Source: Bog-473 sp036489775 (GTDB lineage Bacteria; Actinomycetota; Acidimicrobiia; Acidimicrobiales; RAAP-2). From it: a stretch of DNA of 64,000 nt. Below, in pieces: positions 12,169-20,729 of the stretch. The translations under genes were made by a program, and so were the position numbers. Within the stretch, counting starts at the first letter, position 1. Every line of letters begins with the position of its first letter. The notes beneath the pieces were generated by a model. That model worked only from the letters and a program-made list of their open reading frames with translations, was not told the DNA's origin and searched no databases. The stretch lies in assembly GCA_036489775.1 (NCBI GenBank), contig DASXFC010000031.1, forward strand, positions 112,074-176,073, in the 5' to 3' direction.

Positions 12169-13250
12169 TTGCTGGCCGCCGTGTTCGACGTGGTGCTCGT
12201 GGTGGTGCCGGTGGTATTGGGCGCGCAGGTGAAGGCGGGAGAGCTGTCTTCCTCACCGCCACCAGGGATGCCACACACGATGATGTTCTCGTAGAGGTTC
12301 ACGAAGCCGTTTTCCACCGAAGACGGCAGGTTGGCGTTGTGAACGGGCAGCTCCTCGAGGATGCCGGCCAGATCGGCCTGGTGCTGGGCGATCTGGCTGC
12401 TGACCGCCTGCAACGCGTTCAGCTGATCGACGATCTGGGGATAGTAGGTCTCGAGGATGCTGCGCCCCTGGATCGACAGGTTGTTCAGCGAATTGAGCAA
12501 TGTCTCGAACTGGGTCGAATTCTTGGCCAAGATCGCCACCGTCTGCGACAGGTTGGTCAGCGCCTCGGCGTTGGCACTGCTGTTGGGGGCCAGGCTCGAG
12601 GTCAGGGTGTTGAGCGAATTGACGGCCTCGGTGATCTCACTGGTGTGGTTGGCGTAGGCGGTGGCCACGGTGGTGATGTCGGACAGGAACGACTTGAGTG
12701 AAGCCTCGGACCCGGCGAAGCCCTCACCGCCGGCCGCGATGATCTGCTCCAGCTCGGAGGTCGAGATCGCACCGAACACCTCGCCGCCGGCTTGGACGAA
12801 TTGCTCGACGTCGGGCACCACCGAGGTACGGGTGATGTGAGCCCCGTCGGCCAGTTCCGGGGCCGACGCGGCCCCGGCACCCGTCTCCTTCTTGGGCACG
12901 CTCAGCTGCACGAACTGGTCACCGAGAATGGTGGTACGGGCGATGGCCGCGGTGACGTCGGCCGGGATCTTGACTCCCGGGTTGAAGGTCAGGGTGATCT
13001 TGGCTTTGTCGTCGTGGTACAGCGAGATGGAGCTGACCGTGCCGACCGGGACCTCGGCCAGCTGCACCTGGGCGCCCGAAGCCAAGTCGTCGACGTCAGA
13101 GAAGATGGCGACGGCCGTGCGCGAGGACGGTCCCCCCGAGCTGCTGCAACCGGCCAACGTGGCGGCCACAGCCAGGGCGACAGCCGGCAGGGCCAACCAG
13201 CGGGTGCTGCGGCGGGGCCTCAAAAGATATTCCAGACGTCGTGGGCCCAT
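12165..13250 (-). CDS. mceE: Mce family lipoprotein, MceE position
   Basis: The product has 361 residues. Unlike the other five, the N terminus is a lipoprotein signal: basic RRSTRW, hydrophobic core, then lipobox LAGC with Cys35 and a Ser/Gly linker. MceE is the lipoprotein in the classical six-gene arrangement (LprK/LprL in mycobacteria), so both position and signal agree. The MCE domain follows (QLAEVPVGTVSSIS; ITLTFNPGVKIPADV), then helical repeats. The ATG at 13250 lies 31 bases inside mceD; no strong ribosome site is visible there, so a later start remains possible. The C terminus is Thr/Ser-rich. Confidence 0.9.
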   Translation of the reverse strand: MGPRRLEYLLRPRRSTRWLALPAVALAVAATLAGCSSSGGPSSRTAVAIFSDVDDLASGAQVQLAEVPVGTVSSISLYHDDKAKITLTFNPGVKIPADVTAAIARTTILGDQFVQLSVPKKETGAGAASAPELADGAHITRTSVVPDVEQFVQAGGEVFGAISTSELEQIIAAGGEGFAGSEASLKSFLSDITTVATAYANHTSEITEAVNSLNTLTSSLAPNSSANAEALTNLSQTVAILAKNSTQFETLLNSLNNLSIQGRSILETYYPQIVDQLNALQAVSSQIAQHQADLAGILEELPVHNANLPSSVENGFVNLYENIIVCGIPGGGEEDSSPAFTCAPNTTGTTTSTTSNTAASK

Positions 13251-14848
13251 TGGGCCAACAAACCACGGTGGTGATGCGTGGCGTGGTGCTCGTCCTGGGG
13301 CAGCGGCCCCAAGTCGTGAGCGTCGGGTGCGGTCAGACCCAGGGTGCTGCCGTTGCTGCTGGTCGAGGCGGCGGGGGTCGAATGGCTGGCCAGGGTGGCC
13401 GTCGAGGAGGTCGCCGTCGTCGAGAGGAGCGCGCCCAAGCCCGATGGCTTGGCCGACCCGGCCGGCGACTTGCAGCCGAGGATGGAGCTGACCAGGCCGC
13501 AGGACTTCGGCGTCGTCGTGGTGGTGGTCGAGGAGCCGGTAGGGGCATGGGTGGGCGCCGTGGTAGTGGTCGTGGTGGGGCCCGCCGATGATTCCGGTGG
13601 CTTGCTGGAGTTGTTGACCACACCGCCGTCGTCGGGCTGGATGGCCAGAATCTGGTTCAAGCCCTTTTGGAGAAGGTCATCGGTGGTCTGGGCCGCCTGG
13701 TTGCTATTGAGCGTGTTGAGGATGCTCGGGATGGTGGTCAGTAGCGGGTCGAAGAAGTTGGAGGCCGGGTTGCCGCACGAGGTGAGATCGGCAATCACCG
13801 TGGCCGAGAGCCCCGTGGAGTGGTTGGCCACCAACCGGCGGCAGATGCCGGACAGCCGGTCGCGGATCAGACCTTCGATGTAGGCGCCGGTAACCCCGGG
13901 AGCCAGCTCGAGATTCAGGTCGAGCCAGTTGTAGGTCGGGTCATAGGCGCGGGCGGCCCCTTGGAAGAGGTTGTTGCCCTGCTGGAGGATCTCGTCGACC
14001 GAATCGAGATTGCGATCGAGCGTGCGTCCGACCGTGGTGAGGCTGCCCACATCGGCTTCGAGCGGTTGGATGTTGGGCACCAGGAGGTTGACCAGGGAGG
14101 TGCTGCCCTGGGCCAACTGGGTGATGGCGTTGTTTAACTGGGTCGAGTGCGATGCGATGGTGCCCGACACCGTGTCGTACTCGGACACCAGCTGCTCGAT
14201 CTGGGAGGTGTCGGTGTCGAGGGTCCCGGTCAGCTGGGCCAGCGTGCCGTTCAACTTCCCGAGGTCGTCCCCCTTGTTGGCCAACAGCGAGATGGTGCCG
14301 GCGGCCGAGGAGATCAGCTGGTTGAGGTTCTGGCCCTGCCCGTCGAGATCGGTGGCCAGATTGGAGATGAGCGAACCCACCGCGTGCGGGTTCAGCGCGT
14401 CGAGCGTGCGCTGGACGTCCTTGAGTACCTGGTCGGTCGAGACCGGCACCTCAGTGTGACTTTCGGCGATGGTGGTGCCGGCGGCCAGGGTCGGACCGCC
14501 GGTGTACCCCGGACCCAGATCGATGTTGGGCTGGCCCAGCAGTTGGGGCGCCACCAGGGAGGCCACGACGTCGGACGGGATCTTGGTGTTCTGGTTCACC
14601 AACATCCCGACGTCCACCTTGTCGCCCGCGTTCTTGACCGAGGTCACCGTGCCCACCGGCACCCCGAGCACGTCCACGGCGGCACCGGGGAAGAGGCCGG
14701 GGGCGCTGGCGTACACGACGTGCAATGGGTAGGTGGCGGGGCCTTCAGTCACCTCGATGCCCACCACGACCGCGGCGGCCAGCACGACCACCACCAGTAC
14801 GATCCGGGCGACCGAGGACCGGGCGAGATCGGCCAGACGGCCCATCAC
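13220..14848 (-). CDS. mceD: Mce family protein, MceD position
   Basis: At 542 residues this is the longest MCE subunit here. TM at about 12-30 (SVARIVLVVVVLAAAVVVGI), MCE domain at about 35-115 (VDVLGVPVGTVTSVK; VASLVAPQLLGQPNIDLGP), a long helical region of about 200 residues, then a low-complexity Thr/Pro/Ser tail (TTTTTTAPTHAPTG and similar) and a short His-rich end (EHHATHHHRGLLAQ). Proline/threonine tails are known on mycobacterial MceD proteins. The GTG start 14848 overlaps the mceC stop (GTGA); the next codon is ATG. Confidence 0.9.
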   Translation of the reverse strand: MMGRLADLARSSVARIVLVVVVLAAAVVVGIEVTEGPATYPLHVVYASAPGLFPGAAVDVLGVPVGTVTSVKNAGDKVDVGMLVNQNTKIPSDVVASLVAPQLLGQPNIDLGPGYTGGPTLAAGTTIAESHTEVPVSTDQVLKDVQRTLDALNPHAVGSLISNLATDLDGQGQNLNQLISSAAGTISLLANKGDDLGKLNGTLAQLTGTLDTDTSQIEQLVSEYDTVSGTIASHSTQLNNAITQLAQGSTSLVNLLVPNIQPLEADVGSLTTVGRTLDRNLDSVDEILQQGNNLFQGAARAYDPTYNWLDLNLELAPGVTGAYIEGLIRDRLSGICRRLVANHSTGLSATVIADLTSCGNPASNFFDPLLTTIPSILNTLNSNQAAQTTDDLLQKGLNQILAIQPDDGGVVNNSSKPPESSAGPTTTTTTAPTHAPTGSSTTTTTTPKSCGLVSSILGCKSPAGSAKPSGLGALLSTTATSSTATLASHSTPAASTSSNGSTLGLTAPDAHDLGPLPQDEHHATHHHRGLLAQWAHDVWNIF

Positions 14849-16059
14849 TTGGCTCCCTGCAGGAGGGGTGCCAGCAGTTCGGAGAGCGCACCGAGACCGG
14901 TATTGGGTGCAGCCGCGGCAGCCTCGCTGCCCTTTTCATCCTTGGTCCCAGCCGAGGTCGAAGAACTGCTCGGGGCCTGGGTGTTCGAACCGGCACCGGG
15001 GAGCGGGCCGGTCTGGTCGGCGCAGGGTTCGGGATCGGGTCCCAACACCTCGTTGAGTACCTCGTCGAGAGCGCCGCAGGGGCCGATCACGCCGTAGGTC
15101 TGGGTGAGCGAGGCCGGGTTGGCGTAGATGTTGCCCCAGCTGACCTCTTGCGTCCCGCTGTAGGCGATGGAGGCGAAGCCCTTCAGCGCTCCTCCGAGGT
15201 AGCTGACGCCCTCGGCCAGATCCTCCTGGTGCTGACTGACCACGGTCAGATCGGAATGCAGGCTCTGGAGCAGCGCGTTGAGCTGAGGCGAATCGTTGGT
15301 GACCAGGCTGTTGGTCTGGCTGGCCATGGAGTCCACGTTGGTGATCAGGTTGGACAGATCCTGGTTGTGCGCGGACAGCCCGGTGGCCACCGTGTTGAGG
15401 TTGTTGACGATCGAGACCAGTTCCTGATCGCGGCCGGCCAAGGTGCTCGACAGGGTGTTCGCCGAGTCGATGAGGCTGGACACCTGTCCGCTGCGCTGGT
15501 CCACCGTGGTGGTGAGCTTGGACAGGCCCTCGATGATGTCGGCCACTTGCTTCTGCTTGCCCTTGGTGATGGTGGCCAGCGACTCGACCAGGTTGTTCAG
15601 CGCCTTGGCGTCGGTCTTGGAAAGGAGCTGATGCGCCGTGTTCTGCAGTTGGTAGAACTCGGTCGGCACCGAGGTCTTGGTGATGACGGCACCCGACTTG
15701 AGCGGATCGTTCCAGCCGCTGACCGGGGTCAGGGTCACGTCGACCACGCCGAGCAAGGTCTCCACCTCGATGTTGGCCGTCGTCTCGTGTGGCAGCTGCA
15801 CGCCGTTGTTGACCACGAGCTTGGCCTCGACCGCGTTCCCATCTACTTTGACCGAGCTGACCGTCCCGACGTTGACACCGGCCACCATCACCTCGGTGCC
15901 CTTGTCGATGCCGGCCGCCTGGGGGAAGCGCGCCGTCACGGTGTAGCCCGAGCTGAAGATGGAACGGTTCAGCAGGAGAATGGCCGCGATGACGACCAGC
16001 ATCACGATGATGGCAATCCCACCCACGATCTTGGGATTGCGCTCGGTGACGGCCTTCAC
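14845..16059 (-). CDS. mceC: Mce family protein, MceC position
   Basis: The product has 404 residues with TM at about 12-32 (GGIAIIVMLVVIAAILLL), an MCE domain (FPQAAGIDKGTEVMVAGVNV; ANIEVETLLGVVDVTLTP), a long Asn/Ser/Leu helical part and an Ala/Ser-rich tail. I set the start at GTG 16059, whose GTGA overlaps the mceB stop at 16056-16058. The open frame continues further upstream to 16347, but that part is antisense-like sequence inside mceB. Role: external ring or needle component of the lipid importer. Confidence 0.9.
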   Translation of the reverse strand: MKAVTERNPKIVGGIAIIVMLVVIAAILLLNRSIFSSGYTVTARFPQAAGIDKGTEVMVAGVNVGTVSSVKVDGNAVEAKLVVNNGVQLPHETTANIEVETLLGVVDVTLTPVSGWNDPLKSGAVITKTSVPTEFYQLQNTAHQLLSKTDAKALNNLVESLATITKGKQKQVADIIEGLSKLTTTVDQRSGQVSSLIDSANTLSSTLAGRDQELVSIVNNLNTVATGLSAHNQDLSNLITNVDSMASQTNSLVTNDSPQLNALLQSLHSDLTVVSQHQEDLAEGVSYLGGALKGFASIAYSGTQEVSWGNIYANPASLTQTYGVIGPCGALDEVLNEVLGPDPEPCADQTGPLPGAGSNTQAPSSSSTSAGTKDEKGSEAAAAAPNTGLGALSELLAPLLQGAK

Positions 16060-17258
16060 TTCGATGCCCCGCTGCCCGCCGTCGTCGACGACGTGTGGCC
16101 GCTCTCGACCTTGAGCAGGTCGGTGATGCTCGAAGCGGCGTCCGTGGGCTCCGAGGTCTTGCTCGACGTGGTGCTCGTCGTCGTGCTCGCCTTGGCGGTC
16201 GACGTCGAGGCATTGGGACTGGCCGAAATCGGCGGGCTGCCGCCCAGACCCGAACCAGCCGGCGGGTTGGTCGGCTGGTAGTAGGGGCACACCGTCTGGT
16301 TGGCCAGGCAGGTGTAGACGGTCTGCACGGCGAACCACTGACCCCACTGCGAGATCTGGATGTACGGGGCCAATCCCTGGCCCAGGGTGGACAGGCTCGT
16401 GGCCAGATCCTGCTGGTGCGATTGGATATCGGAGGCCACCACCCCGAGGTTGTCGATGGTATTGGTGATGGTCGACTTGTTGGCGCCGATCAGATTGGCC
16501 AGATCGCTGGCCACTTGCGACAGGTTGCCCACCACGCTGTCGAGCAGGGTGTTGCGTGAGGCCAGAGAGGACGAGACGGTCTGGAGGTTGTCGAGCAGGG
16601 TGCCGATATCTCCGTTGCGCGAGGCGATGGCGGTCAGCACCTGATTGAGGTTGCCGATGATCGACCCCACTTGCGAGTCCAGGGCGTTCACCGTATTGGC
16701 CACGGTGGCGCCGCTGTTGAGCAACTGGTTGATCTGCGCCGTGTCACTCTCCAGCGCGCCCGACACGTTCTCGACGAACTCGTTCGCCTCCTCGGGTTTG
16801 ATCGATTGCAGCAAAGGCCCCAAGGTATTGAGGAATTGGTCGATGCTGGCATCGGTGACGTCGTGGGTGAGCGGGAGGGTGTCCCCGTTCTTGAGCAGCG
16901 CTCCGGTCGGAGCCGGGTACAGCTCGATCTCCTTCTGACCGATCACGTTCTGCCAGCGCAGGCCGACATCGGTGGCCTGGTGCACCTTGACCGAGTTGTT
17001 GACGGTCAGGCTGATCAGGGCGTGGCCGTGCTGCACCTCGATGCTCGACACCTGGCCCACCGGCACCCCAGCGATGTTGACCGGATCACCGTTGGCCAGA
17101 CCGGTGACATCAGCCAACTGGGCGTGGAGGGTGTAGCGGCTGGAGAAGAGCGAGATGTTCCCGATGCGCACGCCCAGACCGACCAGCAGGATCACGCAGA
17201 TGATGGCGAACACGATGAACTTGAGCGCCGAGGAGGGTAGGCGCCGGAAGATCCTCAT
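16056..17258 (-). CDS. mceB: Mce family protein, MceB position
   Basis: The product has 400 residues. TM LKFIVFAIICVILLVGLGVR (about 13-32), MCE domain (DVTGLANGDPVNIAGVPVGQ; LRWQNVIGQKEIELYPAP), a helical stretch with SQVASDLANLIGANKST, then a cysteine-containing segment (TCLANQTVCPYYQPTNPP) and a Ser/Thr tail. The two cysteines about nine residues apart recur near the end of the helical part of MceB proteins and may form a disulfide. ATG 17258 overlaps the mceA stop (ATGA). Confidence 0.9.
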   Translation of the reverse strand: MRIFRRLPSSALKFIVFAIICVILLVGLGVRIGNISLFSSRYTLHAQLADVTGLANGDPVNIAGVPVGQVSSIEVQHGHALISLTVNNSVKVHQATDVGLRWQNVIGQKEIELYPAPTGALLKNGDTLPLTHDVTDASIDQFLNTLGPLLQSIKPEEANEFVENVSGALESDTAQINQLLNSGATVANTVNALDSQVGSIIGNLNQVLTAIASRNGDIGTLLDNLQTVSSSLASRNTLLDSVVGNLSQVASDLANLIGANKSTITNTIDNLGVVASDIQSHQQDLATSLSTLGQGLAPYIQISQWGQWFAVQTVYTCLANQTVCPYYQPTNPPAGSGLGGSPPISASPNASTSTAKASTTTSTTSSKTSEPTDAASSITDLLKVESGHTSSTTAGSGASK

Positions 17259-18523
17259 GACGGCCCGCTCAGGAGCTGCTGAATCAGCGTGCCGATGCTG
17301 GCCGGCTTGGAAGTGTCCGGCTGGCCGGCGATGCCGTAGGCCTGCGTGGCCGCGGCCGTTCCGGCCGCTTGCGTGGCCGCCGTCGCGCTCGGCGAGTTCG
17401 TGACCGCGTTCGACGCGCTCTGCAGCTGGTCGAAGTTGGAGATCTGACTGGAGCAGTTGAAGGCCGTCCCGGCGCCGGCCAGCGCCTGCTGCAGCGGGGC
17501 CAGGAAAGAGAGGCCGCCCGACGACGGGGCAATCAGGTTGCAGACGAGCGAGTTGACGTCGCTGAAGAGGACGAAGGTGTTGAAGTAGGCGTAGGTGCTG
17601 CCGTCGGGCAACACCTGCAGGCTCTTGGACCCCTCGGCGATCTTCTCGAAGTAGTGGTAGGCGCCGTTGACCACCTCGCCGATGGTCTGCGGTTCGGCCA
17701 GCAGGACCCGCGAGATGTTGTCACCGGCGGTGAGGATGGTGGCGATGTCCGGGTGGTACGTGCTGAGCACCGAGGCCAGCTGGTTGGAGAACGGGATGAG
17801 GGTGTTGAGCAGTTGCTCGTAGTCCGCTTCCTCGGCATTGAAGGCCGGCAGACCGGCATTGACCTGCGCGTTGAGGTTGTTGAGGTCGGCGCCATCGGAC
17901 GCGATCGACTGGCTGAACTTGGCGAAAGAGTCCAGCGCGAGAATTTGCGAGTTGACCGTGCTGTCGAGCAGGCCGGCCAACTGGGTCCCTGAACGGATGC
18001 CGGCCGCGATGCTGGGGCCCTCGCCTTGGCTGGCCTGGGCCAGCGTGCTCAGCACCGTTGACAATTTATTGGTGTTGATGGCGTTGAGCAGGGGCGCCGC
18101 CGCCGCGAAAAGATCTCCGAGTTCGTCGCTGGTGGCGGTGTGCGCAAAAGTCTGGCCGTGGGCCAGGTACGGACCGGCCTCGGTGCTGTGCGGCGTGGAC
18201 AGCGAAACCTGCTCCGCACCGAAGAGGTTGACCGGCTCCACCGTGGCCGTGGTGCTGGCCGGCACCTTGAAACTCGGGTCGATCAGCACGCGGATGCGCG
18301 CTTCGTTCTCGGCCAGGGCGACCGTCGAGACCCGGCCCACCTGCACGCCGCGGAACACCACCGCCGAGCCGGGCACCAGCCCCTCACCTGCCCTGGGGAA
18401 GAGCCCGTTCAGGGCGTAGTCGCCGGAGAAGTCCCCGTTGGCCGTGCGGACCAGGGTGATGGTGCCGAAAACCAGGACGAAGAGCACCACCAGGCTGACC
18501 ACCACGGCGCGCAGCTTCTTCAT
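17255..18523 (-). CDS. mceA: Mce family protein, MceA position
   Basis: This is the first MCE subunit after the two permeases, 422 residues. TM LRAVVVSLVVLFVLVFGTIT (about 4-24), MCE domain (LFPRAGEGLVPGSAVVFRGV; VEPVNLFGAEQVSLS) and an extended helical region ending in an Ala/Thr-rich tail (SATAATQAAGTAAATQAYG). MCE proteins assemble into a hexamer with a lipid-conducting channel; in actinobacteria six different subunits take the six positions. ATG 18523 overlaps the yrbEB stop (ATGA). Confidence 0.9.
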   Translation of the reverse strand: MKKLRAVVVSLVVLFVLVFGTITLVRTANGDFSGDYALNGLFPRAGEGLVPGSAVVFRGVQVGRVSTVALAENEARIRVLIDPSFKVPASTTATVEPVNLFGAEQVSLSTPHSTEAGPYLAHGQTFAHTATSDELGDLFAAAAPLLNAINTNKLSTVLSTLAQASQGEGPSIAAGIRSGTQLAGLLDSTVNSQILALDSFAKFSQSIASDGADLNNLNAQVNAGLPAFNAEEADYEQLLNTLIPFSNQLASVLSTYHPDIATILTAGDNISRVLLAEPQTIGEVVNGAYHYFEKIAEGSKSLQVLPDGSTYAYFNTFVLFSDVNSLVCNLIAPSSGGLSFLAPLQQALAGAGTAFNCSSQISNFDQLQSASNAVTNSPSATAATQAAGTAAATQAYGIAGQPDTSKPASIGTLIQQLLSGPS

Positions 18524-19422
18524 CCGACCAACCTGGCCGTGGCGTTGACCCCGCCGAAGAGGATGAGTGACATGAAGAGGTTGACCACCACCACCAAGAT
18601 GATGGAGAGGCGGATGGCGCGGCCGGCCGCCACCCCCACGCCGGCCGGCCCGCCGCCGGCGGTGTAGCCGTAGTAGCAGTGCACGAAGGTGACCAGCACC
18701 GCGAAGATCATCGCCTTGAGGAACGAGTAGAGGATGTCGATCGGCGGCAGGTAGAGCCGGAAGTAGTGCTGGTAGGTACCGGGCGACAACCCGAAGAACT
18801 TGGTCACCACCAGCTCGGAAGCCAGGTAGCTGGCGAAGAGGGCGGCCAGGTAGAGCGGGATCATGGTGATCAGGGCGGCCCAGACCCGGGTGGCCACCAG
18901 GTAGACGACGCTGTTGACGCCCATGACCTCGAGGGCGTCGATCTCGTCGGAGATGCGCATGGCGCCGAGCTGCGCGGTGAAGCCGGCGCCGACCTGGGCC
19001 GCCAGGGCCACCCCGGCCACCAGCGGCGTGATCTCACGGGTGTTGGCCAACGCGGTGATGACACCGGTGAAGGCTTCGGCTCCGATCTGCTGGAGCCCGT
19101 TGAAGCCCTCGAGGCCGACCTCGGTACCGGTGAAGAACGAGATGGAGACGACGACGAAGAACATGCCGCCACCGATGACCAGGGCGCCCGACCCCAAGGT
19201 GATGTCGGACATCAGGACGAGGATCTCGCGTGGGTAGCTCAGCGCCTTGGGCAGGGCGCGCAGGATGCGCAGGTAGAACTTCAGCTGCGTGTAGAAGTCC
19301 TCGAAGATGCCGACCACCGCGTTGCCCGAGCCGGCCGCTCGGTGGCCCACCGCTTTGGCCGCCGAACTGAGCGCGCCCTCGTCATCGTCCGCGGTGGGCC
19401 GGACCGGGGTGTCGATGGCCAC
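18520..19422 (-). CDS. yrbEB: Mce transporter permease YrbEB (MlaE family)
   Basis: This is a 300-residue MlaE-type permease with five to six TM segments. Family marks are the amphipathic entry FYTQLKFYLRILRALPKAL, the EITPLVAGVALAAQVGAGFTA block, the coupling motif ISDEIDALEVMGVNSVVYLV and the terminal GVGVAAGRAIRLSIILVVVV. It forms the membrane core through which imported lipid passes, together with YrbEA and the MlaF-like ATPase. The GTG start 19422 is one base after the yrbEA stop (TGAGGTG), the same junction as ftsE-ftsX. mceA overlaps its end. Confidence 0.95.
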   Translation of the reverse strand: MAIDTPVRPTADDDEGALSSAAKAVGHRAAGSGNAVVGIFEDFYTQLKFYLRILRALPKALSYPREILVLMSDITLGSGALVIGGGMFFVVVSISFFTGTEVGLEGFNGLQQIGAEAFTGVITALANTREITPLVAGVALAAQVGAGFTAQLGAMRISDEIDALEVMGVNSVVYLVATRVWAALITMIPLYLAALFASYLASELVVTKFFGLSPGTYQHYFRLYLPPIDILYSFLKAMIFAVLVTFVHCYYGYTAGGGPAGVGVAAGRAIRLSIILVVVVNLFMSLILFGGVNATARLVG

Positions 19423-19423
19423 C

Positions 19424-20359
19424 TCAGATGCCCTTCTGCGGGATGAAGTTGAAGTAGAAGACGGTCAAGAGGAAGTTTACGAAGAAGGCCAGAATGAAAG
19501 TGACCACCACGGCCTGGTTCACCGCGTCACCCACGCCCTTGGGCCCGCTCTTGCAGTACAGGCCCTTGTAACAAGCGACCATGGCCGCGATGAAGCCGAA
19601 GATGCCGGCCTTCAAGACGGCGATGCCCAGGTCGGCCAGCTGGCTGAGTTCGCTGAAGGTGGCGAAGAAGCTGCTTTCGGTGATGTGGATGGAGTGGACG
19701 CCGAACCAGAGGCCGCCCAAGATCCCGGCCACGCTGACCACCGCATCGAGGAGGATGGCGACCAGGGTGGCGGCCAGCAGCCGCGGCAGGACCAACCGGT
19801 GCAGGGGGTTGACCCCCATGACCTCCATGGCCGAGATCTCGTCACGGATGCGGCGCGAGCCGAGGTCGGCACACATGGCTGACCCGCCGGCGCCCGCGAT
19901 CAGGAGGGCAGTCGCCACGGGCGCCTGCTCGCGCACCACGGCCAGCACCATGGCCGCCCCGAGTTGGGACTGGGCCCCGATCTGCTGGAGCAGCGAACCA
20001 ACCTCGAGGGCGATCACCATGCCGAAGGGGATGGACAGCAGAATCAGCGGCAGGGTGGTGACCCGGGCCAGGAACCAGCACTGGTCGAAGAACTCGGTCA
20101 GAGGGAAGGACTTGAGGGGGAGCTGGCGCAACGCCTCGAAGGCGGTGGCGAACATGTTCCCGGTTTCCCGGATGGTGGTGGCGATCTTGCCGTCGTCCCG
20201 GGCCGGCCTCGGCGTCCGGCCCAGCGCTCCGGTGGTGGCGGCCCGGCCGCTGGGGGTACCCAGGCGTCGAGCCATCTCCTGGCGGTCGATGGGGGCGGTC
20301 ACCATGGCGGAAGGTTGGACCGGGATCTCACCGGTCGTGTCGTCCGCCCCAGCCACCAA
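19424..20359 (-). CDS. yrbEA: Mce transporter permease YrbEA (MlaE family)
   Basis: This is a 311-residue MlaE-type permease and the first gene of the operon. The core shows FFDQCWFLARVTTLPLIL, EQAPVATALLIAGAGGSAMC, the coupling motif IRDEISAMEVMGVNPLHRLV and GVGDAVNQAVVVTFILAFFV. An N-terminal extension of about 60 residues precedes the core. GTG 20359 has AAAGGGGGGA about four bases upstream, so I prefer it to the internal ATG at 20305, which has none. Its promoter must lie in 20360-20729, where an 11-bp tandem repeat occurs. Confidence 0.95.
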   Translation of the reverse strand: MVAGADDTTGEIPVQPSAMVTAPIDRQEMARRLGTPSGRAATTGALGRTPRPARDDGKIATTIRETGNMFATAFEALRQLPLKSFPLTEFFDQCWFLARVTTLPLILLSIPFGMVIALEVGSLLQQIGAQSQLGAAMVLAVVREQAPVATALLIAGAGGSAMCADLGSRRIRDEISAMEVMGVNPLHRLVLPRLLAATLVAILLDAVVSVAGILGGLWFGVHSIHITESSFFATFSELSQLADLGIAVLKAGIFGFIAAMVACYKGLYCKSGPKGVGDAVNQAVVVTFILAFFVNFLLTVFYFNFIPQKGI

Positions 20360-20497
20360 ATCCCCCCTTTCTCGGCGGTTCTTCTCCGTCTGCCAGAGAG
20401 AAGGTACCGCTCCACCCAGTCTCTCTGCGTTTCCACATCGACAACGGCGCCGGCGTGCCTACCTTCTGGGTCGCGCCGCTCCGAGGTCGAATGCTAA

Positions 20498-20519
20498 GGG
20501 ACGGTTGCGGGACGGTTGC
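20498..20519. repeat. Perfect 11-bp tandem repeat upstream of the mce operon
   Basis: GGGACGGTTGC occurs twice without a gap (20498-20508, 20509-20519). The period is one helical turn, as expected for side-by-side binding of a regulator. The repeat ends about 140 bases before the yrbEA start. Confidence 0.85.
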
Positions 20520-20643
20520 CGTCACGGTGCGCCCCAATTGCGCAAATCCTGGACTTGAACAGGGAATTCGGACACAATTGCAGGTCGGCCTGCCAAAACC
20601 GTAAGAAGTTGGGCTCCGGCACGTTCCGCAGCAGGTGGAGAGG

Positions 20644-20679
20644 GTGTCAACCCCCTTTCGGAATTGACACCAAGGGGGT
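20644..20679 (+). promoter_or_regulatory. Interleaved inverted repeats in the sigma-gene leader
   Basis: Arm 1 GTGTCAA (20644-20650) pairs with TTGACAC (20664-20670). The bases right after arm 1, CCCCCTT (20651-20657), pair with AAGGGGG (20672-20678). The two 7-bp stems interleave, so as RNA they would be alternative hairpins or a tight pseudoknot, and as DNA two overlapping operators. The block ends about 50 bases before GTG 20730. Confidence 0.75.
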
Positions 20680-20729
20680 CATAATGGCCAGGCCCTCGAG
20701 GGAGACAAGAGGAGGGGAGGGGTACCAGC

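Larger units (their letters stand above)
20360..20729. promoter_or_regulatory. Divergent control region between the mce operon and the sigma gene
   Basis: These 370 bp carry no gene. They hold a perfect 11-bp tandem repeat (20498-20519) on the mce side, interleaved inverted repeats (20644-20679) on the sigma side, and the strong ribosome site GGAGGGGAGGGG (20711-20722) of the sigma gene. Confidence 0.7.

Noticed and set aside
20660..20690. ECF promoter GGAAT with GTCATA ahead of the sigma gene (autoregulation)
   Set aside because: The spacing between the two boxes is only 13 bases, too short for known ECF promoters.
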